NCBI GenBank assembly: GCA_036375275.1
Contig: DASUSF010000051.1
Location: 1-15,655 of the forward strand
DNA: 15,655 bases
Direction of reading: 5' to 3'
Origin: DASUSF01 sp036375275
Lineage (GTDB): Bacteria; Pseudomonadota; Alphaproteobacteria; Geminicoccales; Geminicoccaceae
Positions within the stretch are counted from its first letter, which is position 1; each line of letters starts with the position of its first letter. This document shows, one piece after another, positions 7,419 to 13,180 of this stretch. The translations under genes and the position numbers were made by a program. The notes under the pieces were generated by a model. The model did no database searches. It worked only from the letters and a program-made list of their open reading frames with translations, and was not told the origin of the DNA.

Positions 7419-7446
7419 GCACCGCCGGCGGGGGCGGGGGCGGTGC
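7419..7446 (+). terminator. Hairpin after yjbQ with G-rich loop
   Basis: A perfect 8-bp inverted repeat GCACCGCC (7419-7426) and GGCGGTGC (7439-7446) encloses a 12-nt loop made only of G and C, starting 14 nt after the yjbQ stop. It sits between convergent yjbQ and the acetyltransferase gene. No U-tract follows, so it is a terminator-like structure rather than a textbook intrinsic terminator; it could act on either strand. Confidence 0.45.
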
Positions 7447-7485
7447 GGCATCGCCCGCCGGGGCCCGTGCGAGACGCGTCGCTGC

Positions 7486-8106
7486 TCAGCCGTCAGCGGC
7501 GGCGCGTAGCATCGGGAAGATGGGCGGGCAGCGACCGATCCTGACCTTGCCCACCACCTCGAAGCCGTGCCGTTCGTAGAACGGGATGCTCCTCCGGCTG
7601 GTGGCCTCGAGGTAGGCGGGCAGGCGGTCGCGGTCGCACCGGCGGAGCGCGTGCGCCATCAGCGCCGAGCCGTGTCCCAGGCCCTGCGAGGCGGGCTCGA
7701 CTCCGATCAGGGGAAGGTACCAGTGCGGCCGGTCGGGGTGGTGCCGCGCCATCGCCGCGAAGACCGCGAACGCGTCCGCCTTCTCGCGGTCGGCGACGCT
7801 CTCCTCGAGGAGGGCGTCGAGCGCCGCCTCGTCGGGTGCGGTGCCGGGCGGCAGCCACAGGGCCGCGCCGGCGTAGTCGCCGCTGACGAAGGCGGTCCCG
7901 CGGGCGATCGCCCCGCCGCCGAACGCGGCGACGAAGCGGGGGAAATACCGGTGGTACTGCTGCGGGTCGGGAAACAACCACCGGGTTGGCGGATCTGCGG
8001 CGAAGCCACGGGTCAGCGTCTCGACGACCCGCTGCGCGGCGCCCCTCGGCGCCGGGCGCACACCCGGCTCGACGGTGTCGACGAACGACATTGCCAAGGC
8101 TGCCAT
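7486..8106 (-). CDS. GNAT family N-acetyltransferase
   Basis: This 206-residue protein has the GNAT acetyl-CoA site in its C-terminal half. YLPLIGVEPASQGLGHGSAL (130-149) contains the beta4 strand and the Q-x-L-G-x-G pyrophosphate loop (Gln141, Gly144, Gly146), and PAYLEATS...IPFYERHGFEVVG (163-186) forms motif B with the typical YERHGF. The N-terminal half (about 24-128) is the variable acceptor domain, with many acidic residues between 90 and 112. The acceptor is unknown; the layout resembles the puromycin-acetyltransferase-like branch, but substrate cannot be inferred. The ATG at 8106-8104 is chosen because AGGAGA lies 6 nt upstream. An ATG further out at 8340 would add 78 residues that look like noncoding antisense. 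It is divergent from the cupin operon. Confidence 0.9.
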   Translation of the reverse strand: MAALAMSFVDTVEPGVRPAPRGAAQRVVETLTRGFAADPPTRWLFPDPQQYHRYFPRFVAAFGGGAIARGTAFVSGDYAGAALWLPPGTAPDEAALDALLEESVADREKADAFAVFAAMARHHPDRPHWYLPLIGVEPASQGLGHGSALMAHALRRCDRDRLPAYLEATSRRSIPFYERHGFEVVGKVRIGRCPPIFPMLRAAADG

Positions 8107-8326
8107 CTGCGCTCTCCTGAGCCCGCGGCCGACGCACCGTGCAGATCGGCTCGATGGGCCGGCGACCTTTCTGGCAGGCGACGGTTTCAGCTCGATGTTC
8201 CGGGTGTTGACGTCCGGTCTCAATCGTGACGGCTTCCGTTCAGCGGCTGCACGAGACGGGCCGCACACGGCCGGCCCATGCTCGACGTGGTTGCGCGGGG
8301 TCGGTCGCGGCGCTACCGAAGCAGGC
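8107..8326. promoter_or_regulatory. Divergent intergenic region, GNAT gene and cupin-cbpAM operon
   Basis: This is the largest gene-free gap in the window (220 nt). On the plus strand TTGACG at 8207-8212 could be a -35, without a good -10 at the proper distance. On the minus strand TTGAGA followed after 17 nt by GAACAT (plus about 8198-8226) is a weak candidate for the acetyltransferase gene. Open frames from both neighbours read through it but lack ribosome sites. The small inverted repeat GGCCG-CACA-CGGCC lies near 8266-8279. No known riboswitch or operator was recognised. Confidence 0.3.
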
Positions 8327-8767
8327 ATGCGCACACCCACCCCCGGCGATCTGATCGAGCGGCTCGGCCTCCGGCCGCATCCCGAGGGCGGCCACTACGC
8401 CGAGACCTTTCGGGACGTGCGGCCGGACGGCCGGCGGGGAGCGGTGACCTGCATCCACTTCCTGCTCCAGGCGGGCGAGGTCTCCGCCTGGCACCGGATC
8501 GACGCCACCGAGATCTGGCATTTCGCGAGCGGCGAGCCGCTCGCGCTCACCCTCTCGCCCGACGGCCACGACACCCGCGCGCACCGCCTCGGACCCGATC
8601 CGCTGCGTGCCGAGCATCCCCACGTCGTGGTTCCGCCCGGCTGCTGGCAGACCGCCCTGAGCCTCGGCGCCTGGACCCTCGTGAGCTGCATCGTCGCGCC
8701 GGCGTTCACGTTCGACGGGTTCGAGATGGCGCCGCCCGGCTGGCGGCCTACGCGGAGGACTTCATGA
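8327..8767 (+). CDS. Cupin_5 (DUF985) family protein
   Basis: This 146-residue protein has the DUF985/Cupin_5 signature throughout. LGLRPHPEGGHYAETFR (13-29) is the family N-terminal motif. TCIHFLL...SAWHRIDATEIWHFASGEPL (41-72) is the first cupin motif with His56, Glu62 and His65. VVPPGCWQTA (101-110) is the second, and AFTFDGFEMAPPGW (126-139) closes the barrel. Members are small cytosolic beta-barrels, and their ligand and reaction are not established. The ATG at 8327 is chosen because the family motif begins 12 residues later. The frame is open from 8075, but the extra 84 residues are unlike the family. The ribosome site is weak (AGCAGG). The stop overlaps the next start as ATGA, making it the first gene of a four-gene coupled operon. 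Confidence 0.88.
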   Translation: MRTPTPGDLIERLGLRPHPEGGHYAETFRDVRPDGRRGAVTCIHFLLQAGEVSAWHRIDATEIWHFASGEPLALTLSPDGHDTRAHRLGPDPLRAEHPHVVVPPGCWQTALSLGAWTLVSCIVAPAFTFDGFEMAPPGWRPTRRTS

Positions 8768-9159
8768 GGGACGTGCGCATGCATCGGACCCGGCTGGTCC
8801 CGCTCGGCGTGCTCCTCGCGCTCGCCGGCTGCGCATCGCCGACCCCGCCCGACACCCTGCTGCCGGCGCTCCAGCGCTACTACGCCGAGCATGCGGTGGA
8901 GGAAGGCGGGGCGTGCGCCGATCCGGCCCTGGCGTCGATCGCGCAGCGGAAGGTGATCAGCGCGAGCGGCGAAGCGACCGTGCTCCGGGTGCGCTACAGC
9001 TACGTCGATGCGAGCGTCGCCGACGAGACCGACTGGGAGCGGGTGCTGCTCCGCGACCGCGAGTGCGCCGGCATGGCCGAGCGCGATTTCACCCTGGTCC
9101 GGCGCAAGACCGGCTACGCGGTGACCGACATGAGCGGCGAGCGTCGAAACGAGACATGA
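8764..9159 (+). CDS. Small putative lipoprotein of unknown function
   Basis: This 131-residue protein has a clear lipoprotein signal: a basic start (MRDVRMHRTR), a hydrophobic core LVPLGVLLAL (11-20) and the lipobox LAGC with Cys23 as the expected lipidated residue. The mature part is about 108 residues, with two further cysteines (51 and 101) that could form a disulfide in the periplasm. The rest is polar, with a likely beta segment ATVLRVRYSYVDAS (71-84) and a second at DFTLVRRKTGYAVTDM (108-123). I recognise no family. The Pro-rich stretch after Cys23 is a normal tether. The start has GGAGGAC a few nt upstream and overlaps the cupin stop as ATGA. Its own stop overlaps the cbpA start the same way. 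Why a periplasmic lipoprotein is coupled to cytosolic co-chaperones is unclear. Confidence 0.8.
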   Translation: MRDVRMHRTRLVPLGVLLALAGCASPTPPDTLLPALQRYYAEHAVEEGGACADPALASIAQRKVISASGEATVLRVRYSYVDASVADETDWERVLLRDRECAGMAERDFTLVRRKTGYAVTDMSGERRNET

Positions 9160-10088
9160 GCGACGACCCCTACGACATCCTGGGCGTCAAGCGCGACGTC
9201 TCGGCCGACGACCTCAAGCGGCACTACCGGCAGCTGGCGAAGGAGCTGCACCCCGACCTCAACCCCGACAAGCCGGACGTCGCCGAGCGCTTCAAGAAGG
9301 TCTCCGCGGCCTACGCGCTGCTCTCCGACCCCGAGACCCGGGGTCGCTACGACCGGGGCGAGATCGACGCCTCGGGGCAGGAGCGGCCGGAGCAGCGCTT
9401 CTATCGCGACTTCCAGGAGGAGCCGGGGGCGACCCGCTTCTACACCCGCGAGGGCTTCGCGGGCGACGACGAGCTGCACGAGTTCTTCAGCGACCTGTTC
9501 GGGGGCGGCGCCGGGCCGAAGGGCCGGACCTTCCGGATGCGGGCGCGCGGCGCGGACATCGCCTACACGCTCCCGGTCGACTTCGTCGAGGCGGCGAAGG
9601 GGACGAAGAAGCGGGTGACGGTGGACGGCCGGACCCTCGACATCACGGTGCCGCCCGGGGTGCGCGATCGGCAGATGCTCAGGCTCAAGGGGCAGGGCGG
9701 GCCGGGCTTCGACGGCGGCCCCCCCGGCGACGCCTTCGTCGAGATCCACATCCAGCCGCACCCGCTGTTCGAGCGGAAGGACGAGAACGTCCACATCGAG
9801 CTGCCGGTGAGCCTGCCGGAAGCCACGCTCGGCGGCCGGATCGAGGTGCCGACGGTCGACGGTCCGGTGACCATGGCCGTGCCCAGGGGCTCGAACACCG
9901 GGACCACGCTCCGGCTCCGCGGCAAGGGCATCGTCGACCCCAAGAGCGGCGAGCGCGGCGATCAGTACGTCCGGCTCAAGGTGATGCTGCCGAAGGAGGT
10001 CGACCCCGAGCTCGCGCGCTTCCTCGAGGGCTGGGCCAAGGAGCACGCCTACGACCCGCGGAGCGGCATGGGAGGAGGCCGGCCATGA
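9156..10088 (+). CDS. cbpA: CbpA-type DnaJ family co-chaperone
   Basis: This 310-residue protein has an N-terminal J-domain (about 4-70: DPYDILGVKRDVSADDLK, then HPD at 32-34, and a typical helix IV ending in RGRYDRGE). A linker follows (71-125) with acidic and Phe/Gly stretches (FFSDLFGGGAG). Two C-terminal substrate-binding domains come next (about 132-205 and 206-290), with GKPxD-like turns, VTVPPGV/ITVPPGVRDRQMLRLKGQG and LRLRGKGI. The Cys-rich zinc domain of DnaJ is absent, which places it with CbpA-type (class B) proteins that stimulate Hsp70/DnaK ATPase and can bind curved DNA. The start overlaps the lipoprotein stop and the stop overlaps the cbpM start, each as ATGA. The downstream cbpM supports the cbpA assignment over a generic DnaJ. 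Confidence 0.92.
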   Translation: MSDDPYDILGVKRDVSADDLKRHYRQLAKELHPDLNPDKPDVAERFKKVSAAYALLSDPETRGRYDRGEIDASGQERPEQRFYRDFQEEPGATRFYTREGFAGDDELHEFFSDLFGGGAGPKGRTFRMRARGADIAYTLPVDFVEAAKGTKKRVTVDGRTLDITVPPGVRDRQMLRLKGQGGPGFDGGPPGDAFVEIHIQPHPLFERKDENVHIELPVSLPEATLGGRIEVPTVDGPVTMAVPRGSNTGTTLRLRGKGIVDPKSGERGDQYVRLKVMLPKEVDPELARFLEGWAKEHAYDPRSGMGGGRP

Positions 10089-10417
10089 AGACCGTGGACG
10101 AGGTCGTCCGCCTGGTCGGGCGGGTGCGCCGCGACGAGCTCGAGCTCTGGGTCCGCCGGAGCTGGGTGATCCCCGCCGCGAGCGAGCCGGAGCCGACCTT
10201 CTCCGACCTCGACGTCGCCCGGATCTGCCTGATCTCGGACCTCCTCCACGACGTCGGGGTCGAGGACGAGACGATTCCGCTGGTGCTCTCGCTGCTCGAC
10301 CAGCTCTACGCCACGCGCCGGCGGATGAGCGCGCTGACCGAGGCGGTGCAGCGGCAGCCGGAGGAGGTGCGGCGCGCCATCTTCGCCTGCGTCACCCCGC
10401 GCGGCGGCCCGCGCTGA
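10085..10417 (+). CDS. cbpM: CbpM-type chaperone modulator
   Basis: This is a 110-residue helical protein. It starts MKTVDEVVRLV and has the segment ELELWVRRSWVIPAA (18-32), then FSDLDVARICLISDLLHDVGVEDETIPLVLSLLDQLY (39-75), which matches the MerR-like CbpM family. CbpM binds the J-domain of CbpA and blocks its stimulation of DnaK. The family assignment rests on length, helical pattern and strict position after cbpA with an ATGA overlap. No DNA-binding effector domain follows. The C-terminal part is basic and Pro/Gly-rich (TPRGGPR). Its stop codon lies inside a 20-bp palindrome shared with the opposing gene. Confidence 0.88.
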   Translation: MKTVDEVVRLVGRVRRDELELWVRRSWVIPAASEPEPTFSDLDVARICLISDLLHDVGVEDETIPLVLSLLDQLYATRRRMSALTEAVQRQPEEVRRAIFACVTPRGGPR

Positions 10418-10430
10418 GCCGGCTCAGCGC
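10411..10430. terminator. Perfect 20-bp palindrome holding two convergent stop codons
   Basis: The half-site GCGCTGAGCC is followed by its exact reverse complement with no gap. The TGA of cbpM and the TGA of the opposing reductase gene lie symmetrically within the two arms. As RNA it can fold into an 8-bp stem with a CCGG loop on either strand. There is no T-run. It is likely a short bidirectional terminator or a roadblock between the two genes. Confidence 0.45.
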
Positions 10431-11413
10431 ACCGGCCCGTTCGGGGTGACCAGGACCTTGCCGCTCCGGCCGGCGCGCGCGGCATGCTCGAGCGCGGCCT
10501 TGATGTCCTCGATGCCGTAGGTCGCCTCGACCGCGACCCGGAGCTCGCCGCTCGCCACCCGCCGCCCGAGATCGGCATAGAGGTCCTCCAGCGCCGGCCG
10601 CGGCATGGTCGTGAGCGCCTTGGCGAGCCAGAAGCCGGTCAGCGTCAGGCCCTTGAAGATGGTCTGGTCGGCGCGGATCTGGCAGGGCTCGCCGGACAGC
10701 AGGCCATAGTTCACGATCGTCCCGCCCTCCGCCAGGCAGTCGCCGAGGCGGGTGATCGCGGTGCCGCCGACCGCGTCGATCGCGAGCCGGATCGGCTGGT
10801 CGCGGTTGGCCGTCCGGACCCGCTCCGCGAGGTCGTCGCCGTCGACCACCACGACGTCCGCGCCCTCCGCCTCGAGCGGCCCGACCAGCTCCGGGCGCCG
10901 GACCACGTTCACGGTCCTGAAGCCATCGGCTCGGGCGAGCTTGATCAGGTTGACCCCAACGCCGGAGTTGGCGGCGTCCTGGATCACCCAGTCGCCCGGC
11001 TGCAGGTCGACGTAGTTGCGGAGCATCAGCAGCGCGGTCGCCGGGTTGACCTTGAGCATCGCGAGCTGGAGCACGTCGCCGCCCTCGACCTTGAGCACCG
11101 CGCTCGCCGGCACCCTTCGCTTCTGGGTCCAGTTGTCGCGGGCGAGCACGATGACCCGGTCCCCGACCTCGAGGCCCGAGACCCTGCTGCCTCTGGCCGC
11201 GATCCGCCCGACGCTCTCGGCGCCGAGGGTCGCGGGCAGCTGCGGCCGGACCGCGTAGCCGCCGCTGATGGTGAGCAGGTCCGCGGGGTTGATCGGGAAC
11301 GCCTCGACCTCGACCACCACCTCGTCCGCGCCCGGCGCGCCGACGTCCTCGACCTCGACGCAGTCCGCGACCTCGTGCGGCGTGCCGAACGCCCTGAACT
11401 GCACCTGCTTCAT
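10424..11413 (-). CDS. MDR-family oxidoreductase, trans-2-enoyl-CoA reductase-like
   Basis: This 329-residue protein is a medium-chain dehydrogenase/reductase without the structural or catalytic zinc cysteines. The N-terminal catalytic domain carries NPADLLTISGGYAV (42-55), in which Tyr53 sits where MECR/Etr1 enoyl reductases have their catalytic Tyr, and LPATLGAESVGRI (59-71). The Rossmann domain (about 141-260) has DAANSGVGVNLIKLARA (146-162), then VNVVRRPE (168-175), whose Arg pair would favour NADPH over NADH. LTLTGFWLAKAL (256-267) is also typical of MECR-like enzymes. It probably reduces an alpha,beta-unsaturated carbonyl such as a 2-enoyl thioester; a quinone oxidoreductase role cannot be excluded. 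The ATG at 11413-11411 follows GGAGGAG at good spacing, so the upstream open frame to 11488 is not used. It is convergent with cbpM. Confidence 0.88.
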   Translation of the reverse strand: MKQVQFRAFGTPHEVADCVEVEDVGAPGADEVVVEVEAFPINPADLLTISGGYAVRPQLPATLGAESVGRIAARGSRVSGLEVGDRVIVLARDNWTQKRRVPASAVLKVEGGDVLQLAMLKVNPATALLMLRNYVDLQPGDWVIQDAANSGVGVNLIKLARADGFRTVNVVRRPELVGPLEAEGADVVVVDGDDLAERVRTANRDQPIRLAIDAVGGTAITRLGDCLAEGGTIVNYGLLSGEPCQIRADQTIFKGLTLTGFWLAKALTTMPRPALEDLYADLGRRVASGELRVAVEATYGIEDIKAALEHAARAGRSGKVLVTPNGPVR

Positions 11414-11441
11414 CGGGCTCCTCCCCGCGTCATCCGCGCCG

Positions 11442-11477
11442 GCCTTGTGTCCTCCATGCCGCCCGCCAGCACAAGGC
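11442..11477. promoter_or_regulatory. Inverted repeat in divergent gap, possible operator
   Basis: A perfect 8-bp inverted repeat GCCTTGTG (11442-11449) and CACAAGGC (11470-11477) has a 20-nt spacer and lies in the 131-nt gap between the divergent reductase and phosphodiesterase genes. It could be an operator for a dimeric repressor or a pair of half-sites. No good -10/-35 pair was seen, and no regulator gene adjoins it. Confidence 0.3.
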
Positions 11478-11544
11478 GGTCGCGCCATGCTTGGCGGCGG
11501 ACGACGGTCCGAGCATGATCCGCGGTCCGGAACCGGGAGAGGCC

Positions 11545-12306
11545 ATGCTCGACCTGCCGCGCATCATCGGCCACCGCGGCGCCGCCGCGGAAGCGCCCGA
11601 GAACACCCTCGCCTCGATCCGGGCGGCCCACGCCGCGGGCACGCGGATGGTCGAGTTCGACGTCAAGCTGACGGCGGACGACGAGCCGGTCCTGCTCCAT
11701 GACGACCGGCTGGAGCGGACCACCGACGGCCGGGGTCCGGTGCGCGAACGGAGCCTCGAGGAGGTCCGGGCGCTCGACGCCGGCGGCTGGTTCGACCGGC
11801 GCTTCGCCGGCGAGCGGGTGCCGCACCTCGACCAGGCGATCGCCCTGTGCCTGGAGCTCGGGCTCCGGGTCAACGTCGAGATCAAGCCCTGCCCGGGCCG
11901 CGAGGTCCGCACCGCCGAGGTGACGCTCGAGCGGCTCCGCGCGATCTGGCCGGCCGCGGCGCCGGCGCCGCTGGTCTCGAGCTTCGAGGAAGCGGCGCTC
12001 GAGGTCGCGCGCGACCGGCAGCCGGACTGGCCGCGGGGCTACCTCTGCGAAGCGCTGGCGCCGGACTGGCAGGCGCGGCTCGCCCGGCTCGGCTGCGCGA
12101 CCCTGAACCTCGGCTGGCGACGCCTGAGCCGGAGCGACGTCGCGACCCTCCGGGCCGCGGGCGTGCCGCTGCTGGTCTACACCGTGAACGACGTCGACCG
12201 GGCGCGGCGGCTGCTCGCCTGGGGCGTCTCGGCGCTGTTCACCGACACCGTCGGCAGCCTGATCCGGGCGGGGCTGGATCGCCCGGCGCCCCGGCCGGCT
12301 CAGTAG
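11545..12306 (+). CDS. Glycerophosphodiester phosphodiesterase (UgpQ-like)
   Basis: This 253-residue protein is a complete single-domain GDPD TIM barrel. The motifs are HRG at 10-12 with the E-A-P-E-N-T-L stretch (17-22), EFDVKLTADDEPVLLHDD (37-54) with Glu37, Asp39 and His52, EIKP at 112-115, and the C-terminal VYTVND (211-216) and LFTDTVG (231-237). These give the expected metal ligands Glu37, Asp39 and Glu112 and the catalytic His10/His52 pair. It hydrolyses glycerophosphodiesters to sn-glycerol-3-phosphate and an alcohol. There is no signal peptide, so it is cytosolic, like UgpQ. The ATG at 11545 follows GGGAGAGG at good spacing; an ATG further up at 11491 has no such site. Its last 7 nt overlap the end of lexA on the other strand. 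Confidence 0.95.
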   Translation: MLDLPRIIGHRGAAAEAPENTLASIRAAHAAGTRMVEFDVKLTADDEPVLLHDDRLERTTDGRGPVRERSLEEVRALDAGGWFDRRFAGERVPHLDQAIALCLELGLRVNVEIKPCPGREVRTAEVTLERLRAIWPAAAPAPLVSSFEEAALEVARDRQPDWPRGYLCEALAPDWQARLARLGCATLNLGWRRLSRSDVATLRAAGVPLLVYTVNDVDRARRLLAWGVSALFTDTVGSLIRAGLDRPAPRPAQ

Positions 12307-13001
12307 CGGCGCATCAGACCGACCAGGCGACCCTGGATCTTGACCCGGTGGGCGCCGAACAGGCGGGTCTCGTAGGCCGGGTTGGCCGCCTCCAGCGCGA
12401 CCGTCTGGCCCTTCATCCGCAGCCGCTTCAGGGTGGCCTCGGAATCGTCGATCAGCGCCACCACGACGTCACCGTTCTCGGCGCTCTCGCGGCACTGGAT
12501 GACCACCACGTCGCCGTCCTGGATGCCTTCGCCGATCATCGAGTCGCCGACCACCTCGAGCGCGTAGTGGTCGCCGCTGCCGATCAGATGCGGCGGCACG
12601 TCGATCTGGGTGCTGTGGTCGCGCAACGCCTCGATCGGCGTGCCGGCCGCGATCCGGCCGTAGAGCGGCAGGCTGCAGGTCCCGCTCGCCTCCTGTGGCC
12701 GCTCCCGCGAGCGCCCGGGGAAGGGGCCCTGGACGACGTTGGTCGGATCATCCTCCACCGGGACCGGCCCGGCGCCGCCGCGCGGCGGCGGAGCCTCGCG
12801 CGCCAGCTCCAGGGCGCGCGCGCGGTACGGCAGGCGGCGGATGTAGCCGCGCTCCTGCAGCCCGATGATCAGCCGGTGGATCCCGGACTTCGATTTCAGC
12901 TTCAGGGCGTCGCGCATCTCCTCGAACGAGGGCGGCACGCCCCGCTCCGCCATGTAGCTCTGGATGTATTGAAGCAACTGGTGCTGGCGCTGGGTGAGCA
13001 C
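12300..13001 (-). CDS. lexA: SOS repressor LexA
   Basis: This 233-residue protein has an N-terminal winged-helix DNA-binding domain (1-65: LTQRQHQLLQYIQSY, PSFEEMRDALKLKSKSGIHR), a Pro/Gly-rich linker (about 66-112) and a C-terminal S24 peptidase domain. The self-cleavage site is Ala119-Gly120 (GRIAAGTPIEA). The catalytic dyad is Ser154 in VVGDSMIGEGI and Lys192 in ATLKRL. It represses SOS genes and is cleaved when RecA forms filaments on ssDNA. The start is GTG at 13001-12999, with GGGGGA upstream. The linker is longer than in E. coli LexA (202 aa), as is common in Alphaproteobacteria. It has its own promoter with a LexA box, so it is autoregulated. It overlaps the opposing gene's stop by 7 nt. 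Confidence 0.97.
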   Translation of the reverse strand: MLTQRQHQLLQYIQSYMAERGVPPSFEEMRDALKLKSKSGIHRLIIGLQERGYIRRLPYRARALELAREAPPPRGGAGPVPVEDDPTNVVQGPFPGRSRERPQEASGTCSLPLYGRIAAGTPIEALRDHSTQIDVPPHLIGSGDHYALEVVGDSMIGEGIQDGDVVVIQCRESAENGDVVVALIDDSEATLKRLRMKGQTVALEAANPAYETRLFGAHRVKIQGRLVGLMRRY

Positions 13002-13040
13002 CTGTTTTCCCCCGCAAGGCTGCGGCCGAGATCCGCGGAT

Positions 13041-13070
13041 GTTCTACAGACGTTCTGGTCGGCCTGTCAA
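13041..13070 (-). promoter_or_regulatory. lexA promoter with SOS box (GTTC-N7-GTTC)
   Basis: On the plus strand GTTC (13041-13044) and GTTC (13052-13055) are separated by exactly 7 nt, which is the alphaproteobacterial direct-repeat LexA box (read GAAC-N7-GAAC in the lexA direction). Upstream on the minus strand is a perfect -35 TTGACA (plus 13065-13070). With an 18-nt spacer it is followed by TAGAAC (plus 13041-13046) as -10, so the box fills the spacer and overlaps the -10. The box ends 39 nt before the GTG start of lexA. This layout is expected for autorepression. Confidence 0.88.
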
Positions 13071-13180
13071 CGTCGCGCCGACGCCGAGAGCCAGAAAGTG
13101 TACTGAAACCGCCACCCGGTTCCAAGCATCTCGCCCGGTAGAACGATGTCCCGCCGCCACACGCTGGGCGGGCTCCGGCC

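Noticed and set aside
8107..8340. Longer start for the GNAT gene, and the opposite open frame feeding the cupin gene
   Set aside because: The extensions overlap each other on opposite strands, and neither resembles its family. AGGAGA before 8106 settles the GNAT start.
9114..10046. Minus-strand open frame (310 codons) opposite cbpA
   Set aside because: No domain, biased composition, and the plus strand encodes a complete J-domain protein in a coupled operon.
10484..11518. Plus-strand open frame (344 codons) opposite the reductase gene
   Set aside because: Biased composition with no motif; the minus strand has a complete MDR protein with a good ribosome site.
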